The notes: a model not told the origin generated them from the letters alone. DNA of 40,339 nt from Verrucomicrobiales bacterium (GCA_031266335.1 JAISBF010000165.1:1-40339); one strand, 5' to 3'; shown: positions 1 through 10,342, counted from the first letter of the stretch. Made by a program: numbers and translations.

Positions 1-120
1 TTGATGCGCATACCCTTGATGCGCATACCCTTGATGCGCATACCCTTGATGCGCATACCCTTGATGCGCATACCCTTGATGCGCATACCCTTGATGCGCA
101 TACCCTTGATGCGCATACGG
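1..120. repeat. Tandem repeat, 15-bp unit ttgatgcgcataccc, 8 copies (last one diverges to ...tacgg), reaching the window edge
   Basis: Direct reading of bases 1-120; units are identical except the last. Confidence 0.97.
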
Positions 121-227
121 ATAATTTATCCGCCATCAGATTGTCCCATATTATCCTCGTTCCGTCCATTGTAAAATTTGCGCCGCCTCCGTATTTTGTC
201 ACCTGTTAATCAATAAAGGAAATCACT

Positions 228-1583
228 ATGAAAAAACATGTTGGCTTGACAAAATTAATGGCTTGCGGCGCGGGATTGTTACTCACCGTCAGCGCGGCCA
301 CAACTGCACGGGCTTACAGCGGTGACTGGGTTCCCAACTCCAACAACACTCTCTCGGGCGGCACCAACCCGATGATAGATCCCCTCGGCGCCGGCACCGA
401 CCACGGCTTCACCGCTTGGTTTCGCAATTCACCCGAAGGTCCGCTGACGGTCACCAATGACCTCACCCCCTGGAACGGCGACACCGGTTGGCGCATCGGC
501 GTTCTGCAACTGATGAACAATACCGCATACACCTTCAGCGGCAGCGACATGATTATGGTCCATAACGGCTCTATCCAGCTCGAGAATGGCACCAACGATT
601 TGACCCATAGCTTTGACCTTCGCATCATTCAGGAAGGCAGCTTCAGCCCGCGCTCCAGCAGCAGCAGCGGCAATGTCTTGGTCAAAGACTGGCTGGTCAG
701 CGCCACCGACAACCGTTCATTTTACATCAACAGCGGTTTAACCGGTAATTTCACCATCGACAAACTCACCCTCGCCGCTGCCAGTGATACTGTCAATCGC
801 GGCCTCAGTATTTATGGCAACGGGGTCAGTTGGCTCATCATCAACCAAGTGGACAACGGTGGCACCGGCGCTGGTGCCAACGGCTTCACGATTTGGGCCA
901 ACGCCCGCGTCAGGCTCACCGGTGCCAATACCTACACCGGCGACACCACCCTGCGTGGTGGCCTGCTTATCGCGGACACCAGCCTCAACAACAGTTCTGT
1001 CGTTCGCCTCTGGGATGTCGGCGGCAGTTTAATTTACAACAGCGCCGACCCTCTCACCAAGCTTGGCGAGTGGCGGCGCGGTACCTCCATCGGTGGCAAC
1101 GGCGCCATCGCCAACGCCGCGTTTACCACCCAAAATTCCGGCGCCTACCTCATTGCCCCCGGTGACTTCGCCTCCACCGGCACCCTGCACTTCACCAACG
1201 ACGCCTACACGTGGAGCGACGCCGGTGCCGCGCTCCAATACAACTGGGACTTTGACGCCGCCGGCAATTACGACAGCCTCGACTTCGCCGGCAAGCTCAC
1301 CCTCAGTGCCAGCAATTACCTTCTCAACGTCAGCGGCCTCGACGGTGCCGACACTCTCGGCGCGGGGGTTTACACCCTCATTCACACCAACGACGCCGAC
1401 AGCGTCCTCGACCTCGTCAAGTGGGACATCAACTGGAACGGCTTCGACGACGACGGCGGCTGGGATTACACCCTTGCAGCCGTCAACGGCAACCTGGTAC
1501 TCACCGTCATCCCCGAACCGTCGGCATGGACCCTGCTGCTGACCGGCGTCGCGCTGCTGGCCGCCTGCCGCCGCCGCCGCTGA
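228..1583 (+). CDS. PEP-CTERM sorting domain protein with autotransporter-associated beta-strand repeat-like segment
   Basis: Signal peptide; TGANTYTGDTTLRGGLLIAD repeat-like motif; C-terminus VIPEPSAWTLLLTGVALLAACRRRR (PEP + TM + Arg). Confidence 0.88.
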   Translation: MKKHVGLTKLMACGAGLLLTVSAATTARAYSGDWVPNSNNTLSGGTNPMIDPLGAGTDHGFTAWFRNSPEGPLTVTNDLTPWNGDTGWRIGVLQLMNNTAYTFSGSDMIMVHNGSIQLENGTNDLTHSFDLRIIQEGSFSPRSSSSSGNVLVKDWLVSATDNRSFYINSGLTGNFTIDKLTLAAASDTVNRGLSIYGNGVSWLIINQVDNGGTGAGANGFTIWANARVRLTGANTYTGDTTLRGGLLIADTSLNNSSVVRLWDVGGSLIYNSADPLTKLGEWRRGTSIGGNGAIANAAFTTQNSGAYLIAPGDFASTGTLHFTNDAYTWSDAGAALQYNWDFDAAGNYDSLDFAGKLTLSASNYLLNVSGLDGADTLGAGVYTLIHTNDADSVLDLVKWDINWNGFDDDGGWDYTLAAVNGNLVLTVIPEPSAWTLLLTGVALLAACRRRR

Positions 1584-1630
1584 CGGGGAAACTCCGGCCA
1601 CGAAGACACGAAGGCGCTAAGAAAATTGAA

Positions 1631-1697
1631 CCACAAAGACACCAAGGCACGAAGGCTGTTTTTTTAAACAAACCTTCGTGCCTTGGTGCCTTAGTGG
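1631..1697. repeat. Inverted repeat/hairpin, arms ccacaaagacaccaaggcacgaagg / ccttcgtgccttggtgccttagtgg
   Basis: Arms read directly; preceded at about 1589 by aactccggccacgaag, also found at the ends of the 10.0-10.3 kb elements. Confidence 0.85.
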
Positions 1698-1970
1698 TGC
1701 AAATTGTTTTAGAACTGGTGGCGATAGCCCGCTGTTAGGCCCCAGGGTTTGTCGTATTTGTCGCCGAAAATTGTTCTCATCTTCAGCGGGTTCTTATAAC
1801 TCGATTTGACGATTTGAAGAGGGGGCGATATGGAATCTGGCGAGGTGACGCAAGGGTTTTTTTAGTTTTTTTTGGTTCCGCGCTATTGAAGAGGTTTGCG
1901 CCGTGGCGGGACGCGATGAAAAACATGGTTGCCGAACCCGCCGCGCCTGCTACCTTCTTCTCCCTATTTT

Positions 1971-3797
1971 ATGCAGCACCTTCGCAATATCGCCATCATC
2001 GCGCACATTGACCACGGCAAAACGACCCTGGTTGACGCCATTCTTCGCCAGGCCGGCACGTTCCGTTCCAACCAGGTCGTCGCCGAGCGCGTCATGGATT
2101 CGATGGACCTGGAAAAGGAAAAAGGCATCACCATCCGCGCCAAAAACGCCAGTTTCAAGTGGCGGAATTACCACGTCAACATCGTGGACACCCCCGGCCA
2201 CGCCGACTTCGGCGGCGAGGTGGAGCGCATCATGAAGATGATTGATTGCGTGTTCCTCGTCGTGGACGCCTTCGACGGCCCGCAGGCCCAGACCAAGTTC
2301 GTGTTGAAAAAGGCGCTGGAGGAGGGTTTGCGCCCGATCGTGTTCATCAACAAGGTGGACCGCGAGCACGCGCGCCCGCACCAGGTGCTGGACCTGGTGT
2401 TCGAGTTGTTCCTCGAACTCAACGCCACCGACGAGCAGCTGGATTTTCCCGTGTTGTACGGTTCCGCCAAGGAAGGCTTCGCCGCGCGCGCCTGGCCCGG
2501 CGCGATTACCGACGAAATGCGCGCCGCCGGCATGACCGCGGTGTATGAAACGATTGTCAGCCACGTGCCGCCACCGTCAGCGGACGCCGCCGCGCCGTTC
2601 CGCATGTCCGTCGCCAACCTGGATTACAGCGACTACGTGGGGCGCATCGCCTACGGCAAAATTTACGGCGGCAAGGTGCGCGTCGGCGACCCGCTGGTCT
2701 GCTTGAAACAGGACGGCGGCCGGGAGAAGGGCAAGGTCACCAAGATTTTCTCCTATAACGGCCTGCAACAAATCGAGCTGGACGAGGCGGCGGCGGGCAC
2801 GATTGTCGGCCTGGCGGGCCTGGAAAACGTCTTCATCGGCGAGACCATCGCTGACCGTGAGGACCGCGCGCCGCTGCCGTTCATGTCCATCGACCCGCCG
2901 ACCATCCAGATGCAATTCGTCGTCAACGACTCGCCGCTGGCGGGCAAGGAAGGCAAGTTCCTGACCGCGCGGCACATTTGGGAGCGGCTGGTGCGCGAAA
3001 CCCGCACCAACGTCAGCCTCAGCGTCGTCGAGACCGACACCGCCGGCTGCTTCCTCGTCAGCGCGCGCGGCGAAATGCAAGTCGCCATCCTCGTCGAGCA
3101 AATGCGGCGCGAAGGGTTCGAGTTGATGGTCTCGCGGCCCGAAGTCATTTTCCATAAAAACGCCGACGGCGCGCTGCTGGAGCCATACGAGACCATGTAC
3201 GTTGACCTGCCGGGCGAGAACCTGGGCGACGTGCTGCAAAATCTGGCCGAGCGCAAGGGCGAAATCGTCAGCATGGAACACCAATCGAAAACCGTCCTGC
3301 TGCAAGTCGTCATCCCCACGCGCGGCCTGATCGGCTTCGAGACCGACCTGCTCAACCTCACCAAAGGCATGGGCGTCATGAGCCATCTCTTCAAGGAATA
3401 CGGCCCGCACAAAGGCGACCTCCGCGGCCGCGCCAACGGCGTCGCCATCGCCATGGAAGCCGGCGAAACCTCCTCCTACGCGCTGGCGCAACTGCAAGAG
3501 CGCATCCGCCTGTTCGTCGGCCCCGCCGAGCAAGTGTACGAGGGCCTGGTCTTCGGCGAAAACTCCCGGCCCGACGACATGCTGGCCAACCCCTGCAAAA
3601 TCAAACACCTGACCAACATGCGCTCGCAGGGCGACGGCAAGGGCATCCAACTCACCCCGCCGCTGAAGATGAGCCTGGAACGGTGCCTGGAATATATCAA
3701 CACCGACGAATACCTGGAAATCACCCCGCTGAACCTGCGGATGCGAAAAAAATTGCTCGGCACCACCGCCCGCCGCCGCGCCGGGGCGAAGGTTTGA
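1971..3797 (+). CDS. typA: Ribosome-associated GTPase TypA/BipA
   Basis: [68 protein letters not shown]; start taken at 1971 rather than the ORF start at 1929. Confidence 0.96.
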   Translation: MQHLRNIAIIAHIDHGKTTLVDAILRQAGTFRSNQVVAERVMDSMDLEKEKGITIRAKNASFKWRNYHVNIVDTPGHADFGGEVERIMKMIDCVFLVVDAFDGPQAQTKFVLKKALEEGLRPIVFINKVDREHARPHQVLDLVFELFLELNATDEQLDFPVLYGSAKEGFAARAWPGAITDEMRAAGMTAVYETIVSHVPPPSADAAAPFRMSVANLDYSDYVGRIAYGKIYGGKVRVGDPLVCLKQDGGREKGKVTKIFSYNGLQQIELDEAAAGTIVGLAGLENVFIGETIADREDRAPLPFMSIDPPTIQMQFVVNDSPLAGKEGKFLTARHIWERLVRETRTNVSLSVVETDTAGCFLVSARGEMQVAILVEQMRREGFELMVSRPEVIFHKNADGALLEPYETMYVDLPGENLGDVLQNLAERKGEIVSMEHQSKTVLLQVVIPTRGLIGFETDLLNLTKGMGVMSHLFKEYGPHKGDLRGRANGVAIAMEAGETSSYALAQLQERIRLFVGPAEQVYEGLVFGENSRPDDMLANPCKIKHLTNMRSQGDGKGIQLTPPLKMSLERCLEYINTDEYLEITPLNLRMRKKLLGTTARRRAGAKV

Positions 3798-3865
3798 ATT
3801 GGCAACACGATAAAATAAACCCCGCGGTGCCGCGTTGAAAATTACCGGCGCTGAGGTTGCCTTCG

Positions 3866-6448
3866 TCACGCCACCCTGGCGAAAAACACGTCAAACGCCT
3901 CGCGCACCCGCTGCCGCAGTTCCGCGACGTGCCGGTCAAACGCTGACAGTGACGGGAAGCCGAGCCGTTGGCCGACCTCGGCGCGAGTGTCAGCGTCAGC
4001 GGGCAGATGGCTGTGGCCCTGGTTGTCGTCCACGCGGATGGTGGCCTCGAGCAGGCGCAGGAACGTATAACCCTCGGTCAGCGTCAGCGCCTCGGCGGGG
4101 AAATCCCCGGCCAGCAGTGTCAGCGCCTTGAAAGTATTCGGCTCAAACACGCCGCGCCGCAGTTGCCAGTATTGCACGGCGAATTCCACGTCCACCGTGC
4201 CGCCGGCGCCGGTCTTGAACTCCAGCGCGGGGTTGCCCGATTTGCCGCGCCCCGCCAGGACGCGCTGGCGCATCGACAGCATGGTCTGTTTCAATTCCGG
4301 CGCCTGGCCGCGCGCGCGCCAGACCGGCAGCAGCCGGGCGAAAAACTCGTCGCCCAGCGCCCGGTGGCCGGCCGCGGCCCGCGCCTTGCCCAGCGCCTGG
4401 ATTTCCCACAACTGCGCGTGGTCGCGGTAATACTCGACATAACGCTCCACGCCGTGCGCCAGCGCGCCCTCGCCGTAGGGCCGCAGGCGCGCGTCCACCC
4501 GGAACAGGCTGCCCTGCGGGGTTTGCTCCTGCATTGCCTTCACCAGCGCGCGCGCCCGGTCATTGTCAGCGCCGACGAGCAGCACGTCCAGGTCCGAGCC
4601 GAACCACAATTCCTGCCCGCCGTGCTTGCCGAGACCGATGACCGTCAGCGCCTGGTCAGCGCCGAGTTGTTCTAGGATCACTTGCAGGCAAAAATCCGCC
4701 AGATTGGTGTATTCCAATTGCAACTCCCGCTGCTCCGCCAGCCGCAGGATGCGGCGAATCAGCAGCCGCACCATTTGCTGCCGCTTGAACAGGCGCAGCG
4801 CGGGCAGCGTCCGGCCGCCGCTGACCATGACCGCGAAGTCCGCGCGGTAGCCGGCCGGGTCGCGCAAGGTGTCGAGTTCGCCGCGGGCGGTTTCCTCAAA
4901 AACCTCGGGGCTGGCCATCAGCACCTCGGTGAGATATTGGCTGCAATCGAAAATCGCCAGCAACACCGCCAGCGCCTTCGGACTGGCGGCGAGGCTTTCA
5001 AACAGCAGCGAGCGCGAGCCGTACACCCGGACGAAGGCGGTGAATCTCGACAACGCGAGATCGGGGCGCGTCAACCCGGCCAGTTGCCCGTGCAACAGCG
5101 GGGCGAGCCGGTTGAAGGCGTGCTCCGTCCGCTTGCCGATGTGGAAGTCCGCCGAGCCGCCGAGGTCGCGCCAGTGGCGCCGCGCCTGCTCCGGGTCACG
5201 GCAGAAAGCGAAGGCGAAGTCGGCGCGGTCAGCGGCCTTGATTTGGCGCAGCGGGTCGAAGAAGCTGTCGTAAATCGCGCGGATTTTTTCCCGCCACGCT
5301 AGTTGCGTTTGCCACAAGGCGTCACCGTCAGCGTAGTCGAGACTGCGCGCGATTTGGTCCAATTCCTCACCGCCCGCGGGCAGCGTGTGCGTCTGGCGAT
5401 GCTCCAGCATCTGGAGGCGATGCTCCAGCCGCCGCCAGAACAGATAGCCGTCGCGCAACGCGGCGGCCTCGTCGCCGGTGATGAAATTCAACGCTGACAG
5501 AGCGGCAATCACCCGCAGCGTCTGCCCGCTTTGCAGCGTGGCGTGCCACGCGCCGTGCAACAACTGATGCGCGTTGACGAAAAACTCGATGTCGCGGATG
5601 CCGCCGGGGCCGAGCTTGACGTGGGCGCGCAGACCGTCAGCGCCGACGATTTCCCGCTCGGTGCGCTCCTTGAGGCGGGGAATCTCGGCGACCGCCTCCG
5701 GCAGCAGATTGCGCGCGTAGCAAAACGCCAGGCGCAATTGCTCGAACTCGTAGAACGTCTCCGCGTCGCCCGCCGCGCCGCGCGCCTTCAGCAGCGCCAG
5801 CCGTTCCCAGATTTCACCGTAAGCGGCGTAGTAAGACTCGCAACTGTCCACCGAGCGCGCGACCGGCCCCGTGTCGCCCTCGGGCCGGAGCCGCAAATCC
5901 ACGCGGTACAACTGGCCGCTGCCGGTGTTGGCCGCCAGGTCGCGGGCGATCTTTTCACCCAGCCGATTGTAAGACTCGTATTCCGCCAGCTCGTCACCGT
6001 CAGCGGCGGCGGCATAGATGAACATCAAGTCGATGTCCGACGAGAAATTCAACTCCAGCCCGCCGAGCTTGCCCAGGCTGACGATAGCGAACGGCGGCGC
6101 ATCGTCAGCGTTCCACGCCAGCAACCGGCCCAGGCAGAAGTCCGCCAGGGCCGACAGCGCGGCGGTGGTGTGCTCGATGGAGGTGTCAGTGGCGAACTCG
6201 ATGAACCCGATGCGAATCAACTCATGGAGCTTGAACCGGGCCAGCGCCTCGAGCTTCTCACGATGACCGAACAACGGCGCCGCGACGGGGTCGAACCGCA
6301 ACTTGAACCGGCGCGCCCCGTGCAGCTCCAGCAGCGTGTCATCAACGTCAAATCCCAGCCCATTGCGCACCGCGCGGTCAGCGGCGGCGGAATATTCGAG
6401 ATAAGCCGACCAGGCGGCGGGTACATCCTTGAAGCAGGGGCGGAGCAT
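3866..6448 (-). CDS. glnE: Glutamine synthetase adenylyltransferase/deadenylase
   Basis: Two nucleotidyltransferase motifs: SLGKLGGLELNFSSDIDLMFIY and GLGKHGGQELWFGSDLDVLLVG. Confidence 0.94.
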   Translation of the reverse strand: MLRPCFKDVPAAWSAYLEYSAAADRAVRNGLGFDVDDTLLELHGARRFKLRFDPVAAPLFGHREKLEALARFKLHELIRIGFIEFATDTSIEHTTAALSALADFCLGRLLAWNADDAPPFAIVSLGKLGGLELNFSSDIDLMFIYAAAADGDELAEYESYNRLGEKIARDLAANTGSGQLYRVDLRLRPEGDTGPVARSVDSCESYYAAYGEIWERLALLKARGAAGDAETFYEFEQLRLAFCYARNLLPEAVAEIPRLKERTEREIVGADGLRAHVKLGPGGIRDIEFFVNAHQLLHGAWHATLQSGQTLRVIAALSALNFITGDEAAALRDGYLFWRRLEHRLQMLEHRQTHTLPAGGEELDQIARSLDYADGDALWQTQLAWREKIRAIYDSFFDPLRQIKAADRADFAFAFCRDPEQARRHWRDLGGSADFHIGKRTEHAFNRLAPLLHGQLAGLTRPDLALSRFTAFVRVYGSRSLLFESLAASPKALAVLLAIFDCSQYLTEVLMASPEVFEETARGELDTLRDPAGYRADFAVMVSGGRTLPALRLFKRQQMVRLLIRRILRLAEQRELQLEYTNLADFCLQVILEQLGADQALTVIGLGKHGGQELWFGSDLDVLLVGADNDRARALVKAMQEQTPQGSLFRVDARLRPYGEGALAHGVERYVEYYRDHAQLWEIQALGKARAAAGHRALGDEFFARLLPVWRARGQAPELKQTMLSMRQRVLAGRGKSGNPALEFKTGAGGTVDVEFAVQYWQLRRGVFEPNTFKALTLLAGDFPAEALTLTEGYTFLRLLEATIRVDDNQGHSHLPADADTRAEVGQRLGFPSLSAFDRHVAELRQRVREAFDVFFARVA

Positions 6449-6524
6449 AAGTTGATTTTAACCACAGATTGACGTGGATAAATACAGTAAAAAATCTTCC
6501 GCAAGGTTATGCCAATGGCAACAG

Positions 6525-7148
6525 TTATGCGCTGTCAGCGGGAAACCAATTTTGTAAAATTGACTTGAGCCGCAGAAATGTACTGTCGCGACATGATTTC
6601 AAGCCGATTTGTTCAGTAATTTCCTGGTACAACGTGGATGAACGGGGAATATTGCAATGACGCAAAACGCATTCAAACGCTTCCTTGGGTTGGTCGGGTT
6701 TGCCCGTGTCATGAATCATGAAGCCCTTTTGCCGCAGCCATTCGCGAATGCCTTTTTCCTCCGGCCACTTTAAAATCTCGCACAATTTATTGTCATTTCC
6801 CCAAATCAAAATTTCCAGTTCAGGGTCAATAACAATCACTTCGCCACGGGTGCCCCAAGTTGGGGTGTTTTGCAAGTCGCGCTTCAATGCGTTTTCCAAA
6901 TCCAGGGCATTGTTGTAGGCGGTTCCGCTGCCTGCAAAATCCAACAGCATGAGCGCATGACGCGCCAACCCGACTTCCAGGGAAAGCAACTGCACGCCCA
7001 TTGTCCGCATACCGCTATCGCACTGGGCATTAACTTTGATGTCGAATGTAATCGGGCGAATGCCGAGTGAGGCGTGCCGTTTTCCCAATAAGCCTTGCAA
7101 GGCGAATTTCATGTTTTTGTCGGCGACGAACAGGAACAAATCGTGCAT
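6525..7148 (-). CDS. Hypothetical protein downstream of and operonic with an AAA ATPase; possible TOPRIM/DUF4276-like fold
   Basis: HALMLLDFAGSGT and EVIVIDPELEILIW segments; start lies 20 bp after the ATPase stop, same strand. Confidence 0.6.
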   Translation of the reverse strand: MHDLFLFVADKNMKFALQGLLGKRHASLGIRPITFDIKVNAQCDSGMRTMGVQLLSLEVGLARHALMLLDFAGSGTAYNNALDLENALKRDLQNTPTWGTRGEVIVIDPELEILIWGNDNKLCEILKWPEEKGIREWLRQKGFMIHDTGKPDQPKEAFECVLRHCNIPRSSTLYQEITEQIGLKSCRDSTFLRLKSILQNWFPADSA

Positions 7149-7168
7149 ATGCGTTTCCTTTCGCCGCC

Positions 7169-8431
7169 TCAGCTAAGAATGCCGGACGCAAACAACGCGC
7201 CCAGGTCGGGATTCCCCTTTTTCCACTTCCGCAGCGCGGGATGTCGGTCGCCCGATACAATGGCGGTCGCGCCATTGCTATCTTTCGCAAAACACAAAAT
7301 TTTTCTCAGCTCAATCATGTTGAGTACAATCGGGCTGTGGGTGGCCAGTAACACCTGACCCGAATACATGGATTGCAGGGATTGCAAGACCGTCTCCACC
7401 GCGTTGGGATGAATGCCGTTTTCCGGTTCCTCAATCAGGAAGGTTCCCGTGAAATCCGGCAGATACGCGGGAATGGTCAGCGCCAGCAACCGCAGCGTGC
7501 CATCTGACACCAACCAGGACGGCACCACCGCGCCGTTGGTGTAATGAATGCGCAAACAGCAATGCCGGTCCTCTTCGCGGACGCTCGTTGAAATATCAGA
7601 CACATCCGGTAACGCGGTCTGTATGTGCCGCAACCAGCGCGAAAATTGGGTCGGTTGATGTTCTTTTAATTCGCGGATGACCCACGGCAGATTGGAGCCG
7701 TCCGCGGCAAACTGCTTGGAGAAACTGGGCGGACTGGGCAGGCGAATTTTCTGGCTGTTCAACACCAGGGACTGAACCCCGCTTTTTAAATAATCCAAAA
7801 ACCAGCTGGCAACCGGAAAACTTTCCTCATCCACCGGCAAATTGGCCAGAGTTGATTTTTGCCGCCCTAATTTAAAGACCGGCTTATACGTCTTTTTTCC
7901 TTCGGGATAATAATTATCGTTTCCTTTGGCCGCTTTTTTTAAAGAGACAATCCTCGCCAGACGTGATCTTTTCCATAAAATCGAGTCCGTTGCCTCCTGT
8001 AAATATGGAAATAGTTCCGGACTTTGGGAGCGAGGTTCTTCCGGCGCGGTTATCCAAAGAGTTTCACTGTTGATGCCGGGATGACCATCTTGATCCAAGC
8101 CGATTTCAATCTCATACCGGACCTTGGCATCGCGACGAAGTGCTTCATGTAAAATTTTTTCGCGGATTTTGTCAGGAATAGTCGCTTCAACGGATAATTG
8201 GAATCTTCTGGCTTGTCCGTGCCACAGGAGATTTTTGAAATCGGCACTGCGCAACCTTATGGCTTCCGCAATCTCTCCTCGCGTTTGCATTAAATCGCTT
8301 AAAAAGCCAATGCAATCCAGAAAAGTGGTCTTGCCACTGGCATTGGGGCCAACCAAGGCGTTGAAGGAATCGAGTTGCTGGTCAACTGATAGCAGGCATT
8401 TGTACGCGTTGGCTTGAATCCGGGTGAACAT
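7169..8431 (-). CDS. AAA family (RecF/SMC-like, AAA_21-type) ATPase
   Basis: Walker A GPNASGKTT; TFLIEEPENGIHPNAVE (Walker B); LLATHSPIVLNMIE. Confidence 0.9.
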   Translation of the reverse strand: MFTRIQANAYKCLLSVDQQLDSFNALVGPNASGKTTFLDCIGFLSDLMQTRGEIAEAIRLRSADFKNLLWHGQARRFQLSVEATIPDKIREKILHEALRRDAKVRYEIEIGLDQDGHPGINSETLWITAPEEPRSQSPELFPYLQEATDSILWKRSRLARIVSLKKAAKGNDNYYPEGKKTYKPVFKLGRQKSTLANLPVDEESFPVASWFLDYLKSGVQSLVLNSQKIRLPSPPSFSKQFAADGSNLPWVIRELKEHQPTQFSRWLRHIQTALPDVSDISTSVREEDRHCCLRIHYTNGAVVPSWLVSDGTLRLLALTIPAYLPDFTGTFLIEEPENGIHPNAVETVLQSLQSMYSGQVLLATHSPIVLNMIELRKILCFAKDSNGATAIVSGDRHPALRKWKKGNPDLGALFASGILS

Positions 8432-9091
8432 TTACTCAGGATGATAATGCCGGTCTTCCCCGGCATCAATGTCGTTTTTTGGCCAGGAGCTAAATACTTC
8501 ACGCCGCCACCACCAGCCGTACAGCAGGCCGGTCAGCGCGCCGCCGATATGCGCGGAGTGGGCGATGAGGCCGGCGGTGGAGGTGAGCATGAGGATGACG
8601 CTGATGATGATGAGGCCCCACACCGCGGTCAGCGCTTTGATGGGGAACGGGATGAGCATGATGTACAGCGGCGCGCGCGGGGCGAACACCGCGAAGGCGC
8701 CGAGCACGCCGCACACCGCGCCGCTGGCGCCCATCACGTCCACGTTTAACATCTCACTATCAGCGAAGACCCGCGCGCGAATCAGCGCCTCGGCGAGGAA
8801 AAACAGGTTGGCCACCAGTCCCGCGCCGAGGTACAGCGCCAGGTAGCGCGGGATGCCGACCGCGCGCTCGACGAATTTGCCGAACACCGCCAGCGTCGCC
8901 ATGTTGCAGACGATGTGCAGCACGCCCCAGCCGTAGAACGGCGCGTGTACCCACATGGCGGTGAAGAATTCCCACCACGCGCCCGCTGACAGTGCGCTCA
9001 CCCGCAGCGGCAGCCATTGATGCACGGCTGGGGTGAGGAGGCTGGCGAGGGTGATGAGGATGTTGATGCCGATGATGATTCGGGTGGCCAT
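8432..9091 (-). CDS. Rhomboid family intramembrane serine protease
   Basis: HIVCNM...GASGAVCG (GxSG) ... HSAHIGGALTGLLYGW; multiple TM helices. Confidence 0.92.
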   Translation of the reverse strand: MATRIIIGINILITLASLLTPAVHQWLPLRVSALSAGAWWEFFTAMWVHAPFYGWGVLHIVCNMATLAVFGKFVERAVGIPRYLALYLGAGLVANLFFLAEALIRARVFADSEMLNVDVMGASGAVCGVLGAFAVFAPRAPLYIMLIPFPIKALTAVWGLIIISVILMLTSTAGLIAHSAHIGGALTGLLYGWWWRREVFSSWPKNDIDAGEDRHYHPE

Positions 9092-9097
9092 TTGATT

Positions 9098-9268
9098 GAT
9101 TATTGATGATTGATTATTTTTACGGTCAGCGCCTTCGGCGAAATTAGCAGCCGGTACGCCGGCGGCGCGAGAATCAATTAAGAGTTTAATTTCCGCGCCG
9201 CCGGCGTATATGTGCAGCTAATGCCGCCGAAGGCGCTGACCGTAAAAATAATCAATCATCAATAATCA
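9098..9268. repeat. Large imperfect inverted repeat with AT-rich outer arms and an ACGGTCAGCG/CGCTGACCGT pair inside the stem
   Basis: attgattattgatgattgattatttttacggtcagcgccttcggcg ... cgccgaaggcgctgaccgtaaaaataatcaatcatcaataatcaat. Confidence 0.92.
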
Positions 9269-9285
9269 ATAATCAATTCCTCCCC

Positions 9286-9987
9286 TCACGCCTTTTTGCC
9301 GCGGTGCCGGATTTTCATCAGCAGCAAATGCCAGGTCTTCAACACGGTATCCAGCCCGGTGAGGTAGCGTTCCTCGCGGCCGGCGGGGTGTTGGAGGGCG
9401 GTCAGGACGGCGGGGAGGTTGAATTGCGCCGGCTCCAGGATGGTGCAGGCGCGCCCGACCGCGCGGGGGTGGTGCGCGTCGCTGCCGGCGGTCATCGGCA
9501 GGCCGCGCGCGGCGGCGTAGGCGCGGGCCTGGGCGTTGCAGCTTTTCCAGGCGGTCGCGGCGTTGAACACCTCCAGTCCGTCAAGGTCGGCGAGCGCGTC
9601 CAGCACGGATTGGCGGATGCCGGCGCGAAACCGGTCGAACGGATGGGCGGGGATGGCGAGGCCGCCGCGCGCGTGAATCAACCGCACCGCGTCGGCGGGC
9701 GCGATGCCGCGCATGGCCGGCAGCGTCACGCCCAGCGCGAGCAGGTGGCCGTCCGCGGTGGAGATTTCCTGGCCGGGGATGATGAGGAAATTGTCCACCG
9801 GCTCACCGTCAGCGCGCAACAGCCCGCGCGCCAGGCAATAATCGACGCCGGCGCAGGTGTTGTGGTCGGTGAGGGCGAAGCCGCTGAGGCCGAGTTGCCG
9901 GGCGCGGGCGATCATGTCCTCCGGTTTGGCGACCCCGTCGGCGGAAAAGCGCGAGTGGCAGTGCAGGTCGAATTTCAAACGGCGCAT
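9286..9987 (-). CDS. PHP domain metal-dependent phosphoesterase
   Basis: DLHCHSRFSADG, ALTDHNT, IPGQEIS, AIPAHPFD, AGSDAHHP. Confidence 0.9.
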   Translation of the reverse strand: MRRLKFDLHCHSRFSADGVAKPEDMIARARQLGLSGFALTDHNTCAGVDYCLARGLLRADGEPVDNFLIIPGQEISTADGHLLALGVTLPAMRGIAPADAVRLIHARGGLAIPAHPFDRFRAGIRQSVLDALADLDGLEVFNAATAWKSCNAQARAYAAARGLPMTAGSDAHHPRAVGRACTILEPAQFNLPAVLTALQHPAGREERYLTGLDTVLKTWHLLLMKIRHRGKKA

Positions 9988-10014
9988 GAGGATTTTATAA
10001 CTCAAAACGGGATT

Positions 10015-10166
10015 AACTCCAGCCACGAAGACGCGAAGACGCGAAGAATTTTTTACAGGGAGAACATGGAGTTCATGGAGATTTTAAAAAATAAGCTCCA
10101 TGTTCTCCGTGATCTCCCTGTTAAAAAAAAGTCCTTCGCGTCTTGGCGTCTTCGTGGCCGGAGTTT
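10015..10166. repeat. Inverted-repeat element copy A (about 152 bp)
   Basis: aactccagccacgaagacgcgaag...acagggagaacatggag / ctccatgttctccgtgatctccctgt...cttcgtggccggagtt. Confidence 0.93.
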
Positions 10167-10190
10167 GGTTTTATAACTCAAAACGGGGTT

Positions 10191-10342
10191 AACTCCAGCC
10201 ACGAAGGCGCGAAGACGCGAAGAATTTTTTACAGGGAGAACATGGAGTTCATGGAGGGTTTAAAAAATAAGCTCCATGTTCTCCGTGATCTCCCTGTTAA
10301 AAAAAAGTCCTTCGCGCCTTCGCGTCTTCGTGGCCGGAGTTC
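10191..10342. repeat. Inverted-repeat element copy B, near-identical tandem copy of 10015-10166 (period 176 bp including flank)
   Basis: Near-identical sequence, shared flank ttttataactcaaaacggg(a/g)ttaactcc. Confidence 0.93.

Noticed and set aside
1-120. 15-bp array as a CRISPR or integron
   Set aside because: Pure tandem repeat without spacers.
2577-3869. 430-aa minus-strand ORF
   Set aside because: Antisense shadow of typA.
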